From Pseudomonadota bacterium (GTDB lineage: Archaea > Thermoplasmatota > SW-10-69-26 > JACQPN01 > JAJPHT01), in NCBI GenBank assembly GCA_021325135.1, contig JAJPHT010000042.1:1-62454 (forward strand): 62,454 nt of DNA. The letters run 5' to 3'. Below, piece by piece: positions 1 to 7,450 of the stretch. Position 1 is the stretch's first letter. Each line of letters begins with the position of its first letter. The translations under genes and the position numbers were made by a program. Below the pieces are notes generated by a model. That model ran no database searches. It saw only the letters and a program-made list of their open reading frames with translations, and was not told the DNA's origin.

Positions 1-343
1 ACTCCTTCTTCTCGGAGAGCATGCGCATGATCTCGCCGCGCGGGATGTTCGCGGTGGCGAGCACGCCCATGTGCGTGATGAAGAAGTGGATGTTGTTGTT
101 GATCTCGCTCTTCTTGCCTTCCGCGACGGTGTAGGGGTACACCGCGGCCAGCACGGCGAAGAAGATGGGGATGGCGTAGAGCAGGATGCTGAAGAGCCCG
201 TGGAAGAGCGCCGGCGCCAGGAGGCGCAGGATGAACACGACGCCCAGGCCCGTGCCCACGAGGGGGATGACGAACTGCGCGACGTAGCGCGCGGGGGGCA
301 TGTTCAGCGAGGCGTAGGCCTTCTTGACGTCGATGCCTGCCAC
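1..343 (-). CDS. arlJ: ArlJ (FlaJ) archaellum membrane platform protein, N-terminal part
   Basis: Polytopic membrane platform of the archaellum motor; it works with the ArlI ATPase to assemble and rotate the filament. About 114 N-terminal residues are visible and the gene runs off the left edge. The segment after two hydrophobic stretches contains FFITHMGVLATANIPRGEI, typical of the conserved cytoplasmic loop of FlaJ proteins. The chosen start is GTG at 343: an in-frame stop lies at 350-352, and a good site (GGAGATGATC) sits just upstream. It is the last visible gene of the archaellum operon and is separated from arlI by a palindromic repeat. Confidence 0.9.
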   Translation of the reverse strand, partial: MAGIDVKKAYASLNMPPARYVAQFVIPLVGTGLGVVFILRLLAPALFHGLFSILLYAIPIFFAVLAAVYPYTVAEGKKSEINNNIHFFITHMGVLATANIPRGEIMRMLSEKKE

Positions 344-370
344 GTCAGATCATCTCCGTCGGCGGCGTCG

Positions 371-535
371 GCGGCCGCGCCGCAGCGCGGCCAAAATGGG
401 GGGTTTCAGGGGGGCTTGCCCCCCTGACGTGAGATCGTCTGATCAGACGGCCGAAGACGTCAGGGGGCTGCGCCCCCTGAAACCCCCGCTTCGGCGCCGC
501 CGTCCGGCGTTGGGGGGCAGGCCCCCCAAACCCCC
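371..535. repeat. Large imperfect palindromic repeat, copy A
   Basis: Copy of a dispersed GC-rich repeat also present at 2201-2350, 43727-43917 and 59001-59145. A GC palindrome is followed by an arm with GGGGGTTTCAGGGGG, a variable loop of about 30 bases flanked by ACGT, then the opposing arm with CAGGGGGCTGCGCCCCCTG and AAACCCCC. This copy carries an extra third module (GGGGGGCAGGCCCCCC) that reaches the arlI stop codon. It fills the arlI-arlJ spacer. Repeat class and function are unknown to me. Confidence 0.85.
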
Positions 536-2170
536 CTACAGCTTGAACGGCAGCGACGCCACTCCCTCCTCGTTGAAGCGGGCGATGATGCGGTTGACCT
601 CGTAGTAGTCGAAGATGCCCAGCTGGATCATGCGGTCCAGGATGCGCGTGCGCAGGTCCAGCTCCTTGTAGATCTCGCGCTTGTCCGCGTAGCCGGCCTT
701 CTCGGCGATCTTCTGCTCCAGGATGTACGAGTTGTTGCGGCCGCGGAAGTTGTGCATGTCCTTGACGGGGTCCCAGTTGAAGACGCGCCGCGTGAGCACG
801 CCGCCCGCCTGGTCGTTGTAGCCTTCGATCTCCTCGATGGCGAGCACGCGACGCAGCATGCGGCCCTTGTTGTAGACCGCCATCTGGATCATGCACACGT
901 TGAGGTTGTCCATGAACGTCGCCGGGACGTTGATGGGGTCGGACGTGAAGCGCTGGATCATCTTCTGCACGGACGAGGCGTGGAACGTCGCGATGCACGG
1001 GTGGCCCGTCTGCATGGCCTGGAAGGCGACGGCGCCCTCGGCGCCACGGATCTCACCGACGATGATGTAGTTGGGGCGCGACCGCAGGGCGGCCTTGAGG
1101 AGGTCGAACATCTCGACGCGCCCTTCGGGCGGGCCGCTGCTGCGCGTGACGAGCTGCTGCCACAAGGGCTGCGGCGGGCGGACCTCGGGCGTGTCCTCCG
1201 CCGTGAACACCTTCTCCTTGGGCTTGATGAACGAGAGGATGCCGTTGAGCGAGGTCGTCTTGCCCGACGCCGTCTCGCCGCACACGAAGACGGACATGCC
1301 GTTCTGGAGGCAGATCCACAGGTACGCGGCGACGCTGGTGGACATCGTGCCCCACTTGCAGATCTGCGTGATGCTCGTGGGCGTGTCCGAGAACTTGCGG
1401 ATGGTGAACGACGCGCCGCGCTGGCTCACGTCGTCGGAGTAGATCAGGTTGATGCGCGAGCCGTCGGGCAGCACGGCGTCGACGATGGGGCGCGACTCGG
1501 AGACGGGGCGGCCCATGCGCTCGCCCATCCCGCGCAGGTAGTCGTCAAGCTCCTTCTCGTCGATGAAGCGCACGTTGGTCTCGATGGTGTCGAAGATCTT
1601 GTGCACGACGAAGATGTTGTACGTGCCGATGCTGGAGACGTCTTCGATGTAGGGATCGCGGATGATGGGCTCGATGGGCCCCGAGTCCACGATGTCGCGC
1701 TCCAGGAAGTAGCGGATCTTGCTGGCCTCCAGGGGGTCCAGCGTGACCTTGTTGTCGAACTGCGAGAGGAGCTTCGCGGGGCTGAAGCCGCCCGCCTGGC
1801 GCTCGCCGCTCACGCGGATGCTCTTCTCGATGAGGCGCTTGAGCGTCGCGCGCAGATCGTCCTGCGTCTTGGGCGTGGGCTCGAAGGGCGCGAGGCGCAG
1901 GATGGAATCCTTCACGCGCTGGTACTTCTCTTTCTCCTGGTTGGTGAGGACGGGCTCGATGTTGGCGTAGCGCCGCGTGGAGGCCTCCTCGTCGTCCCAG
2001 ATGTGGATGAAGATGGGGTCGCCCACGGGGTAGATGACGTTGACCTTCTTCATCGACTTCATGTCGCGCGTCAAGCGCTCGTGGAACTCGGGCGCCTTGT
2101 GGCTCTGGGTGAACTGCGTGAGGTAGGCCGCGAGGTGCGGGTTCTTGCTCAGGGCCTGCTGGGCGTCCAT
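536..2170 (-). CDS. arlI: ArlI (FlaI) archaellum assembly and rotation ATPase
   Basis: Hexameric secretion-superfamily ATPase that powers assembly and rotation of the archaellum at the cytoplasmic face of the membrane. The protein has 544 residues, usual for the family. Walker A is GETASGKT at about 298-305, Walker B is IIVGEIRG at about 369-376, and the N-terminal domain precedes them. The ATG at 2170 begins MDAQQALSKN. It lies between arlH and arlJ as in other euryarchaeal clusters, but both flanking spacers are filled with copies of the same palindromic repeat, so the operon has been expanded here. Confidence 0.96.
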   Translation of the reverse strand: MDAQQALSKNPHLAAYLTQFTQSHKAPEFHERLTRDMKSMKKVNVIYPVGDPIFIHIWDDEEASTRRYANIEPVLTNQEKEKYQRVKDSILRLAPFEPTPKTQDDLRATLKRLIEKSIRVSGERQAGGFSPAKLLSQFDNKVTLDPLEASKIRYFLERDIVDSGPIEPIIRDPYIEDVSSIGTYNIFVVHKIFDTIETNVRFIDEKELDDYLRGMGERMGRPVSESRPIVDAVLPDGSRINLIYSDDVSQRGASFTIRKFSDTPTSITQICKWGTMSTSVAAYLWICLQNGMSVFVCGETASGKTTSLNGILSFIKPKEKVFTAEDTPEVRPPQPLWQQLVTRSSGPPEGRVEMFDLLKAALRSRPNYIIVGEIRGAEGAVAFQAMQTGHPCIATFHASSVQKMIQRFTSDPINVPATFMDNLNVCMIQMAVYNKGRMLRRVLAIEEIEGYNDQAGGVLTRRVFNWDPVKDMHNFRGRNNSYILEQKIAEKAGYADKREIYKELDLRTRILDRMIQLGIFDYYEVNRIIARFNEEGVASLPFKL

Positions 2171-2200
2171 CAGATTCGGCCTCCCATTGCCTCGACGCCC

Positions 2201-2350
2201 GTCGGCCGCGCCGCGGCGCGGCTACCCGCGGGGGTTTCAGGGGGCGCAGCCCCCTGACGTGAAGGAAAAGTCCAGCAGACGGCCGAGACGTCAGGGGGCT
2301 GCGCCCCCTGAAACCCCCGCTTTTGGCCGCGCTGCGGCGCGGCCGGACGA
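2201..2350. repeat. Large imperfect palindromic repeat, copy B
   Basis: The most regular copy of the four. A GC palindrome (GCCGCGCCGCGGCGCGGC) leads into GGGGGTTTCAGGGGGC and AGCCCCCTGACGT. The loop contains GGAAAAGTCCAGCAGAC. The mirror arm is ACGTCAGGGGGC, GCCCCCTGAAACCCCC and GGCCGCGCTGCGGCGCGGC. Each arm contains its own small hairpin, so the whole can fold as nested stem-loops in DNA or RNA. It occupies the arlH-arlI spacer. Confidence 0.88.
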
Positions 2351-2378
2351 ATGATCACAGGGGGTTCGACGTTCATTC

Positions 2379-3101
2379 TTAGCTCACGCTCTTGATCTCG
2401 ACGATCAGTCCGGTCTTGGGCTCCACGCGGAAGGGCACGATGTCGGCCACGGGCTTCTCCGCGCGCGAGTAGCGTCGCACGAAGATGCTGCGCGACACGA
2501 CGCCGCCCACGCTGTCCAGCTTGAGGGTGAGGTACACGTCCGCCGCGGCCTTCAGCACGCTGGAGATGTCGTCCGGGATGTCGCCCGGCTGGAGGGTGAG
2601 GACCACGGTGTGGCCGCGCGAGTTGAGGAGCTTGAAGAGGTAGAGCGCGTCCTCGATGCGCTCCGTGATCTCCTGGGGCGAGACCTCGTCGGGCAGTGCG
2701 CGCGTCCAGTCGCGGATGACGCTGGAGAACGCGTCGATGAAGATGACGTCGGACTCGTACATCTTCTTCGCGTTGAGCAGGCGGTCCATGAGGTCCTTCT
2801 TGTCGCCGCGGAAGCCCAGCACGGGGTAGACGGGCAGGAAGAGCAGGTTGCGGTTGAAGACGAACTCCTCGATGGGGTAGTCGAGGCTGTGCATCTGCTC
2901 GATGAAATGCATGGTCGTGAGCTCGGTGCTGACCACCGTGACGCGGGCGCCGTTCTTGAGCAGGCCGTACATGATGCGCTGGCCCACGATGCTCTTGCCG
3001 GTGCCGAACTCGCCCTCCATGATGCACAGGGCGCCTCCGGGGAGGCCGCCGCCCAGGCGGTCGGCGAGTTCGTCGCGGTCGAGGTGGAAGCGGTAGACCA
3101 T
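2379..3101 (-). CDS. arlH: ArlH (FlaH) archaellum motor RecA-like ATP-binding protein
   Basis: RecA/KaiC-fold ATP-binding protein that binds ArlI and regulates the archaellum motor. The 240 residues include Walker A GEFGTGKS at 30-37 and Walker B VIFIDAFS at about 119-126, followed by a serine as is usual in FlaH. The ATG at 3101 is preceded by GAGGTG at proper spacing. It follows arlG by nine bases, consistent with one transcript. Confidence 0.96.
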   Translation of the reverse strand: MVYRFHLDRDELADRLGGGLPGGALCIMEGEFGTGKSIVGQRIMYGLLKNGARVTVVSTELTTMHFIEQMHSLDYPIEEFVFNRNLLFLPVYPVLGFRGDKKDLMDRLLNAKKMYESDVIFIDAFSSVIRDWTRALPDEVSPQEITERIEDALYLFKLLNSRGHTVVLTLQPGDIPDDISSVLKAAADVYLTLKLDSVGGVVSRSIFVRRYSRAEKPVADIVPFRVEPKTGLIVEIKSVS

Positions 3102-3110
3102 CGTGGCACC

Positions 3111-3545
3111 TCAGACGCGGAACCTCATCTCGTCGGAGACGCCGTTCTCCATCGTGACCTGCACGCGGTGGTCGCCCGCCGCCAGGGCCGCGGCGTACGT
3201 GATCTGCGCGATGGCGCCCTGGCGGAACGCCGTCTCGCCGTTGAGGAGCGTCTTCGTCGTCGTGACGATGGAGCCGTCCAGGAGCACGGTCGCATTGCCG
3301 TAGTCCAGCGTCGTCGAGCCCGTGTTCTTCACGTAGAAGACCGTGCTGGGCGACGCGACGACCTTCGTGGGGTCGTTGATGATCTTGATCTCGCTCGTGA
3401 TCTCGTCGCCGAACGCGTGGCCGCGCACCTGCGCCTTGCCCACCACGTCCGTGATGACGCCGCTGAGAATGCCCGCGGTCGCGGTGGCGACGACGGTGGC
3501 CGCGATGAAGAAGATGAGGTGCGTGCTGGTGGTGTCCGCGCCCAT
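3111..3545 (-). CDS. arlG: ArlG (FlaG) archaellum stator-associated pseudoperiplasmic protein
   Basis: A 144-residue protein with one N-terminal membrane helix (about 9-33, THLIFFIAATVVATATAG) and an exported beta-rich domain. In the family, ArlG forms filaments that are capped by ArlF and anchor the motor to the S-layer. Its ATG directly abuts the arlF stop codon (TAG, then ATG), so translation is probably coupled. Assignment rests on domain pattern and operon position. Confidence 0.85.
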   Translation of the reverse strand: MGADTTSTHLIFFIAATVVATATAGILSGVITDVVGKAQVRGHAFGDEITSEIKIINDPTKVVASPSTVFYVKNTGSTTLDYGNATVLLDGSIVTTTKTLLNGETAFRQGAIAQITYAAALAAGDHRVQVTMENGVSDEMRFRV

Positions 3546-4013
3546 CTAGAGCACGCTCCCTTCGGCGGCGGCGCCGTTCTCGGTGACGACGCGCACGGAG
3601 AGCGAGTCGGGCGAGCCCGAGACGGGGAGCGTGATCGCCGCGTCCTCGCCCGGGAGCAGAAGCTCGGTGGGCGCGCTGATGGCGACGACGGGGTCGGTGA
3701 CGACGACGGTGGGCGCCGCGGTCGACACGGCGCCGTCGAGGAGATAGCTCCAGGCAGTCGTGTTCAAGCTCGTGTCCCCTCCGTTGTGCACGTGGATCGT
3801 GACGCTCGTGATCGCGTCGCAGTCCGCGGGGACGCAGTCGATCCCCGTGACCGAGACGTTGGTGTGCGCGAAGCTGGCGACCCGGGCCGCCTCCTCGCGC
3901 CTCGCCTCCTGCAGCTCCCCCTGGGTCTTCCAGTAGGCGCCCATGGCCACGCTCCCGGCGGAGATGAACGCCAGGAGGAAGATGACGTGGGTGGCCGTGA
4001 CGCTGAAGCCCAT
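3546..4013 (-). CDS. arlF: ArlF (FlaF) archaellum stator protein
   Basis: 155 residues: an N-terminal membrane helix (THVIFLLAFISAGSVAMGAY), a short helical stretch and an exported immunoglobulin-like beta domain. FlaF-family domains bind S-layer protein and serve as stator. It contains a Cys pair (CVPADC near 60) that could form a local disulfide. It lies between the ArlC/D/E-like gene and arlG with no spacer on the arlG side. Distinguishing F from G depends partly on gene order. Confidence 0.85.
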   Translation of the reverse strand: MGFSVTATHVIFLLAFISAGSVAMGAYWKTQGELQEARREEAARVASFAHTNVSVTGIDCVPADCDAITSVTIHVHNGGDTSLNTTAWSYLLDGAVSTAAPTVVVTDPVVAISAPTELLLPGEDAAITLPVSGSPDSLSVRVVTENGAAAEGSVL

Positions 4014-4037
4014 GGGTCCTCCCCTCTCTCCTCCGCC

Positions 4038-4988
4038 CTACGCGTTCCTCCTGGCCGCGAGCGTGCGCAGCTTCTCCACGAAGAGAAGCGACTGTTCGTG
4101 CGTCTCCAGCGGCGTGCGCCAGTCGCCTCCCAGCGAGGAGGGGGGCGGCGCGGCGATGCCGTCGGCATACGCGAGGAGCTGGTCCCGCGCGGGGTCGCCG
4201 ATCCAGCCGAGGTTGTGGTAGTAGTTGACCAGCGAGACGAGGCCCTCGCGGCTGGAGCTGTGCTTGATGAGCATGTCCGCCCAGCTGAGCATGAGGAGCG
4301 ACGCTTCGAACGTCGGGGGCGCGCTCCAGAGCGCGACGCCCTCGGGGTTCTCGGGCACGGGCTCGGGCGCCGCCTCGGTCCACGCCATGGCCGGGGGCGG
4401 CGCGTAGGCGGGCGCCGCGGGCTCGACGGGGATGGGCGTCGCGGGCATCGAAGGCGCCTCCAGCATCACGGGAAGCTCCGGCAGCGGCGCCGCGACGGGC
4501 GCGGGCATGGGCGCCGGGAGCGGCGGGGGCGCCGCCGCGGGCATCGCCATGGCGGGCGGCGCGGGGGGAGGCGCGAGGCCGACCTCGGGCGTGGGCAGGG
4601 CCTCGCGCTCCGTGGGGGCGTCGCCCACGAACGGGTTGTATTGGGCGCTGATCATCTCGGTGAGCGAGGAGAGCTTGCGCATGCGCTCCTCCATCTGCTC
4701 CAGCTTCGCCTCCAGCGCGCCCTTCTCCGTCGTCTGGCTCTCGACGGTGCTGGCGAGCTTCGCGATCTTCTCGCTCATGTCCTTGACGTTCGCGTCGAGG
4801 ATCGCCGTCAGCTCGGGCACGGGCGGAGCGGCGGGAGCCGCGGGCGCGGGGGCCGGAGCGGCGGCGGGCGCAGGGGCCGGAGCGGCGGCCGTGGCGGGCG
4901 TCGCCATGGCGGCCGCTGGGCCTGCCGGCGCCGCGGGCGCGGCCGGCGGTGCGGCCTTGGGGTCGTTGCCGCGGTTGAAGAGCTTCAT
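4038..4988 (-). CDS. Fused ArlC/D/E-like cytosolic archaellum motor protein
   Basis: 316 residues in three parts: a Pro/Ala-rich linker (about 10-55), a coiled-coil segment (about 60-105, containing MSEKIAKLASTVESQTT) like FlaC, a second long Pro/Ala linker, and a C-terminal domain (about 225-300, containing SLLMLSWADMLIKHSSS) like FlaD/FlaE. ArlC/D/E form the cytosolic ring that links the motor to chemotaxis in euryarchaea. The ATG at 4988 (MKLFNRGNDP) was chosen over a longer frame because CAGGAG sits just upstream. Fused FlaC-FlaD/E proteins are known in some euryarchaea. Confidence 0.85.
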   Translation of the reverse strand: MKLFNRGNDPKAAPPAAPAAPAGPAAAMATPATAAAPAPAPAAAPAPAPAAPAAPPVPELTAILDANVKDMSEKIAKLASTVESQTTEKGALEAKLEQMEERMRKLSSLTEMISAQYNPFVGDAPTEREALPTPEVGLAPPPAPPAMAMPAAAPPPLPAPMPAPVAAPLPELPVMLEAPSMPATPIPVEPAAPAYAPPPAMAWTEAAPEPVPENPEGVALWSAPPTFEASLLMLSWADMLIKHSSSREGLVSLVNYYHNLGWIGDPARDQLLAYADGIAAPPPSSLGGDWRTPLETHEQSLLFVEKLRTLAARRNA

Positions 4989-5064
4989 GCCATCCAGTCT
5001 CCTGATTGAGGGGGAAGCGGCGGAGCGGCGCTCCGCCGGGTGTGGGGGTTCACGGGCCGCTGCG

Positions 5065-5634
5065 TCAGCGGAGCGTGATGGTCGTGTCGGTGCCGTAGGT
5101 GGCTGGCGTCTTGAAGTCCGCATTCACCGGGCTTCCGGTCTCCGGGATGAGGACCACTTGGACGCTCGTCCGGGGCGCCAGCGTGCTGCCCAGGTTCATG
5201 GAGAGCTGCACGAGGTCGCCGCTGGCCATGACGCCGCTGTTGTTGGTCCCGCGGATCCACGACGTGGAGAACCCGGGGCTGCCATACGAGTAGGTGTAGA
5301 CGTTCGATCCGTCCGAGTAGCGGATGATGAGCTTCGTCAGGTCCATGGGCAAGGCGCCGGCCGACAGTTCCACCTGCGTGTTGATGGTGTAGATGTCTGC
5401 GGAGGTCGAGTTGCGCACGCCGTAGACGCCAGTCACCTTCAGGTTGGACGCGACCTCCTGGGTCGCCTCCTTCCCGGTGGACTGGGCGCGCTGCTGGAGG
5501 GTGCCGGTGGTGTTGATCAGCACCGCGGCAGCCACGGCCGCGACGAGGACCATCGCGATGAACACGATGAGCGTGCCCACGCCGACCTCGGCATGGTCGT
5601 TCGACGCGCGGCGGTAGGTTCGGTTCGCTTTCAT
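5065..5634 (-). CDS. arlB: Archaellin (major flagellin), second tandem copy
   Basis: Structural subunit of the archaellum filament, 189 residues. The class III signal peptide is a short basic leader followed by VGVGTLIVFIAMVLVAAVAA, to be cut by prepilin peptidase just before the hydrophobic core (around DHA/E). The remainder is the exported beta domain. It is nearly identical to the upstream copy except for the leader and a few substitutions. The ATG at 5634 is preceded by GGTGACCCCACC and by its own TATA-like element, so it can be transcribed independently. Confidence 0.95.
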   Translation of the reverse strand: MKANRTYRRASNDHAEVGVGTLIVFIAMVLVAAVAAAVLINTTGTLQQRAQSTGKEATQEVASNLKVTGVYGVRNSTSADIYTINTQVELSAGALPMDLTKLIIRYSDGSNVYTYSYGSPGFSTSWIRGTNNSGVMASGDLVQLSMNLGSTLAPRTSVQVVLIPETGSPVNADFKTPATYGTDTTITLR

Positions 5635-5670
5635 CGGTGGGGTCACCGGATCGCGGGGTCTCTGGCCAGG

Positions 5671-5680
5671 GATATTTGAA
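5671..5680 (-). promoter_or_regulatory. TATA-like promoter of the downstream flagellin and operon
   Basis: On the minus strand TTCAAATATC stands out from the GC-rich background about 37-46 bases before the ATG at 5634, a spacing that leaves a short leader carrying the GGTGA ribosome site. Confidence 0.6.
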
Positions 5681-5820
5681 CCCGCGTGAAAGGGAGGAAC
5701 GGCCAGCCTCGGGTGTCCTTCCCGTGGAATTCTCGGCCTGGGAAGGCCCAAAAAGCCCCTGGGGGGCCGGATGAAGCTTGGTGTTTTCCGAAATCCGCCT
5801 TGACGAATGGGAAAGCGGGG

Positions 5821-5855
5821 GGTCGTTCCGCGTTGCGCGAGCAACGAGGAACGAC
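5821..5855 (-). terminator. Nested stem-loop after the first flagellin gene
   Basis: GGTCGTTCC pairs with GGAACGACC, and inside it GTTGC pairs with GCAAC, giving a nested stem-loop 18-52 bases beyond the TAA of the first flagellin. No strong U-tract follows, so it may be a processing or attenuation structure that separates abundant flagellin mRNA from the motor genes. Confidence 0.6.
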
Positions 5856-5872
5856 CCTCCGGCGCGGCGCGC

Positions 5873-6436
5873 TTAGCGCAGCGTGATGGTCGTGTCCGTG
5901 CCGTAGGTGGGCGGCGTCTTGAAGTCCGCGTTGACCGGGGTGCCGGTCTCGGGGATCAGGACGACCTGGACGCTCGTCCGGGGCGCCAGGAGGGTGCCCA
6001 GGTTGAAGGACAGCTGCACGAGGTCGCCGCTGGCCATGACGCCGCTGTTGTTCGTGCCGCGGACCCAGGACGTCGAGAAGCCGGGGCTGCCGTACGAGTA
6101 GGTGTAGACGTTCGCTCCATCCGAGTAGCGGATGATCAGCTTGGTCAGGTCCATGGGGAGCGCGCCGGCCGACAGCTCCACCTGCGTGTTGACGGTGTAG
6201 ATGTCGTGGCTGGTGTCGTTGCGCACGCCGTAGACGCCGGTCACCTTGAGGTTGGACGCGACTTCCTGGGTCGCCTCCTTGCCGGTGGACTGGGCGCGCT
6301 GCTGCAGCGTGCCGGTGGTGTTGATCAGCACCGCCGCGGCCACCGCGGCGACAAGGACCATCGCGATGAACACGATGAGCGTACCGACGCCGACCTCGGC
6401 GCGGTCAGTCGTGATGAACTTCTGGTTGGCCTTCAT
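5873..6436 (-). CDS. arlB: Archaellin (major flagellin), first tandem copy
   Basis: 187-residue filament subunit with the leader MKANQKFITTDRAEVGVGT and the same hydrophobic core as its partner. The exported domain is almost the same as in the copy at 5065-5634 (shared YSYGSPGFSTSW and RTSVQVVLIPETG). GGTGACCCCACC precedes the ATG exactly as in the second copy, so the duplication includes the ribosome-binding leader. It is the first gene of the archaellum cluster. Its own TATA box is not obvious. Confidence 0.95.
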   Translation of the reverse strand: MKANQKFITTDRAEVGVGTLIVFIAMVLVAAVAAAVLINTTGTLQQRAQSTGKEATQEVASNLKVTGVYGVRNDTSHDIYTVNTQVELSAGALPMDLTKLIIRYSDGANVYTYSYGSPGFSTSWVRGTNNSGVMASGDLVQLSFNLGTLLAPRTSVQVVLIPETGTPVNADFKTPPTYGTDTTITLR

Positions 6437-6532
6437 GGTGGGGTCACCACTCGTGCCTTGGGCGTTGGTCGTACAAGCCGAGCACGGATTCGGGACCGGG
6501 GACCAAGGCCGAAGGCCCGGTGCCTTGACCTG

Positions 6533-6928
6533 TCAGAGGTACGAGAACTGGAAGGCTCCGCGATAGCGATCCGCCAGGACGCGCGCCCGCGCGTGCGCGA
6601 GCCAGAGGCGCCCCTCGCGCATCTCCACGTCGGCGGGCACCTCCCCCAGCGCGCGCAGCAGCCGCGCGGCGACCTCGTCCGTCGCGTAGGCGTCGTCGGG
6701 CATCTCCTTGTCCACGTAGAACGTGACGGGCAGGCGGAGGCGGCGCCGGTCCAGGGGCCCCAGCGCGTCGTGGATGCGCGCCAGCGCCCCCTTGTCGAAG
6801 GCGTGGCGCTCCCCCTTGCGCGTCGTCGCAGCGGGCTCCTCCTCCGCCATCAGCTCGTGGAGAGGCCGCGGGCTCGTGACGAACCCCTCCTGGAAGCGGA
6901 GCATCTCGATGGCGAACCACCGCTCCAT
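6533..6928 (-). CDS. UPF0216 (DUF61) family protein
   Basis: 131 residues with the conserved archaeal DUF61 pattern: an N-terminal helix (MERWFAIEMLRFQEGFV), then PLHELMAEEEP, a charged RKGERHAFDKGALARI segment, and RRRLRLPVTFYVDKE. The family is nearly archaea-specific and of unknown function. The ATG at 6928 was selected because family members start just before this helix; an in-frame GTG 18 bases upstream is possible. It is divergent from the TFS gene. Confidence 0.85.
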   Translation of the reverse strand: MERWFAIEMLRFQEGFVTSPRPLHELMAEEEPAATTRKGERHAFDKGALARIHDALGPLDRRRLRLPVTFYVDKEMPDDAYATDEVAARLLRALGEVPADVEMREGRLWLAHARARVLADRYRGAFQFSYL

Positions 6929-7108
6929 CGCCCCGTCGCCGACCACGCCTCCCCATCGCGGGGGCCTGGTCATCAACCTTCGCGGGGCTCCTTTTTTCTG
7001 CGGAGACGCAGACAGAAAGAGACCTCCGCGGCTCCGCAGCAAAAAGGCCGGAGAGCAGCGGCCAGGCGACGCGGCACGCTCAAGAAGGGAAGCATCCTCA
7101 GGTGGAGC

Positions 7109-7450
7109 GTGGCTTTGACCTGCCCCACCGACAAGGTGCTCCTCAAGCCCGTGCCGGGCAGGGGGTTCGCGTGCCCCAAGTGCGGGTGGACGCAGCAGGC
7201 GAAGGCGGGCGAGATCGTGGCGCACGGCGCGGAGAAGCGCCGCATCGACAAGTTCGACGACATCGGGCTCATCGAGGACCCCAAGAAGTTCAAGATGCAG
7301 ATCTGGCCCATCGACGACCAGGTGCGCTGCGGCCGGTGCGGCACGTTCGGCGCGTACTATTACATGCGGCAGACGCGCCGCGCGGACGAGCCCACGACCG
7401 CGTTCTACGAGTGCGTGAAGTGCGGCAACAAGTGGAAGCACGCCCGCTAG
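7109..7450 (+). CDS. tfs: Transcript cleavage factor TFS (TFIIS-like)
   Basis: 113 residues. It stimulates RNA cleavage by backtracked archaeal RNA polymerase. The C-terminal zinc ribbon is canonical (VRCGRCG, then ADEPTTAFYECVKCG), with the catalytic acidic pair DE in the hairpin. The N-terminal ribbon is degenerate: its first knuckle reads CPTD rather than CPxC, while the second is intact (CPKCG). The GTG start at 7109 follows AGGTGGA; a TTG six bases later is an alternative. The TAG stop overlaps the TAG stop of the opposing gene in a CTAG palindrome. Confidence 0.9.
   Translation: MALTCPTDKVLLKPVPGRGFACPKCGWTQQAKAGEIVAHGAEKRRIDKFDDIGLIEDPKKFKMQIWPIDDQVRCGRCGTFGAYYYMRQTRRADEPTTAFYECVKCGNKWKHAR

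Noticed and set aside
371..535. The palindromic repeats as CRISPR or attachment sites.
   Set aside because: Only four dispersed copies, each unlike a short direct repeat with spacers, and no integrase or cas gene nearby.
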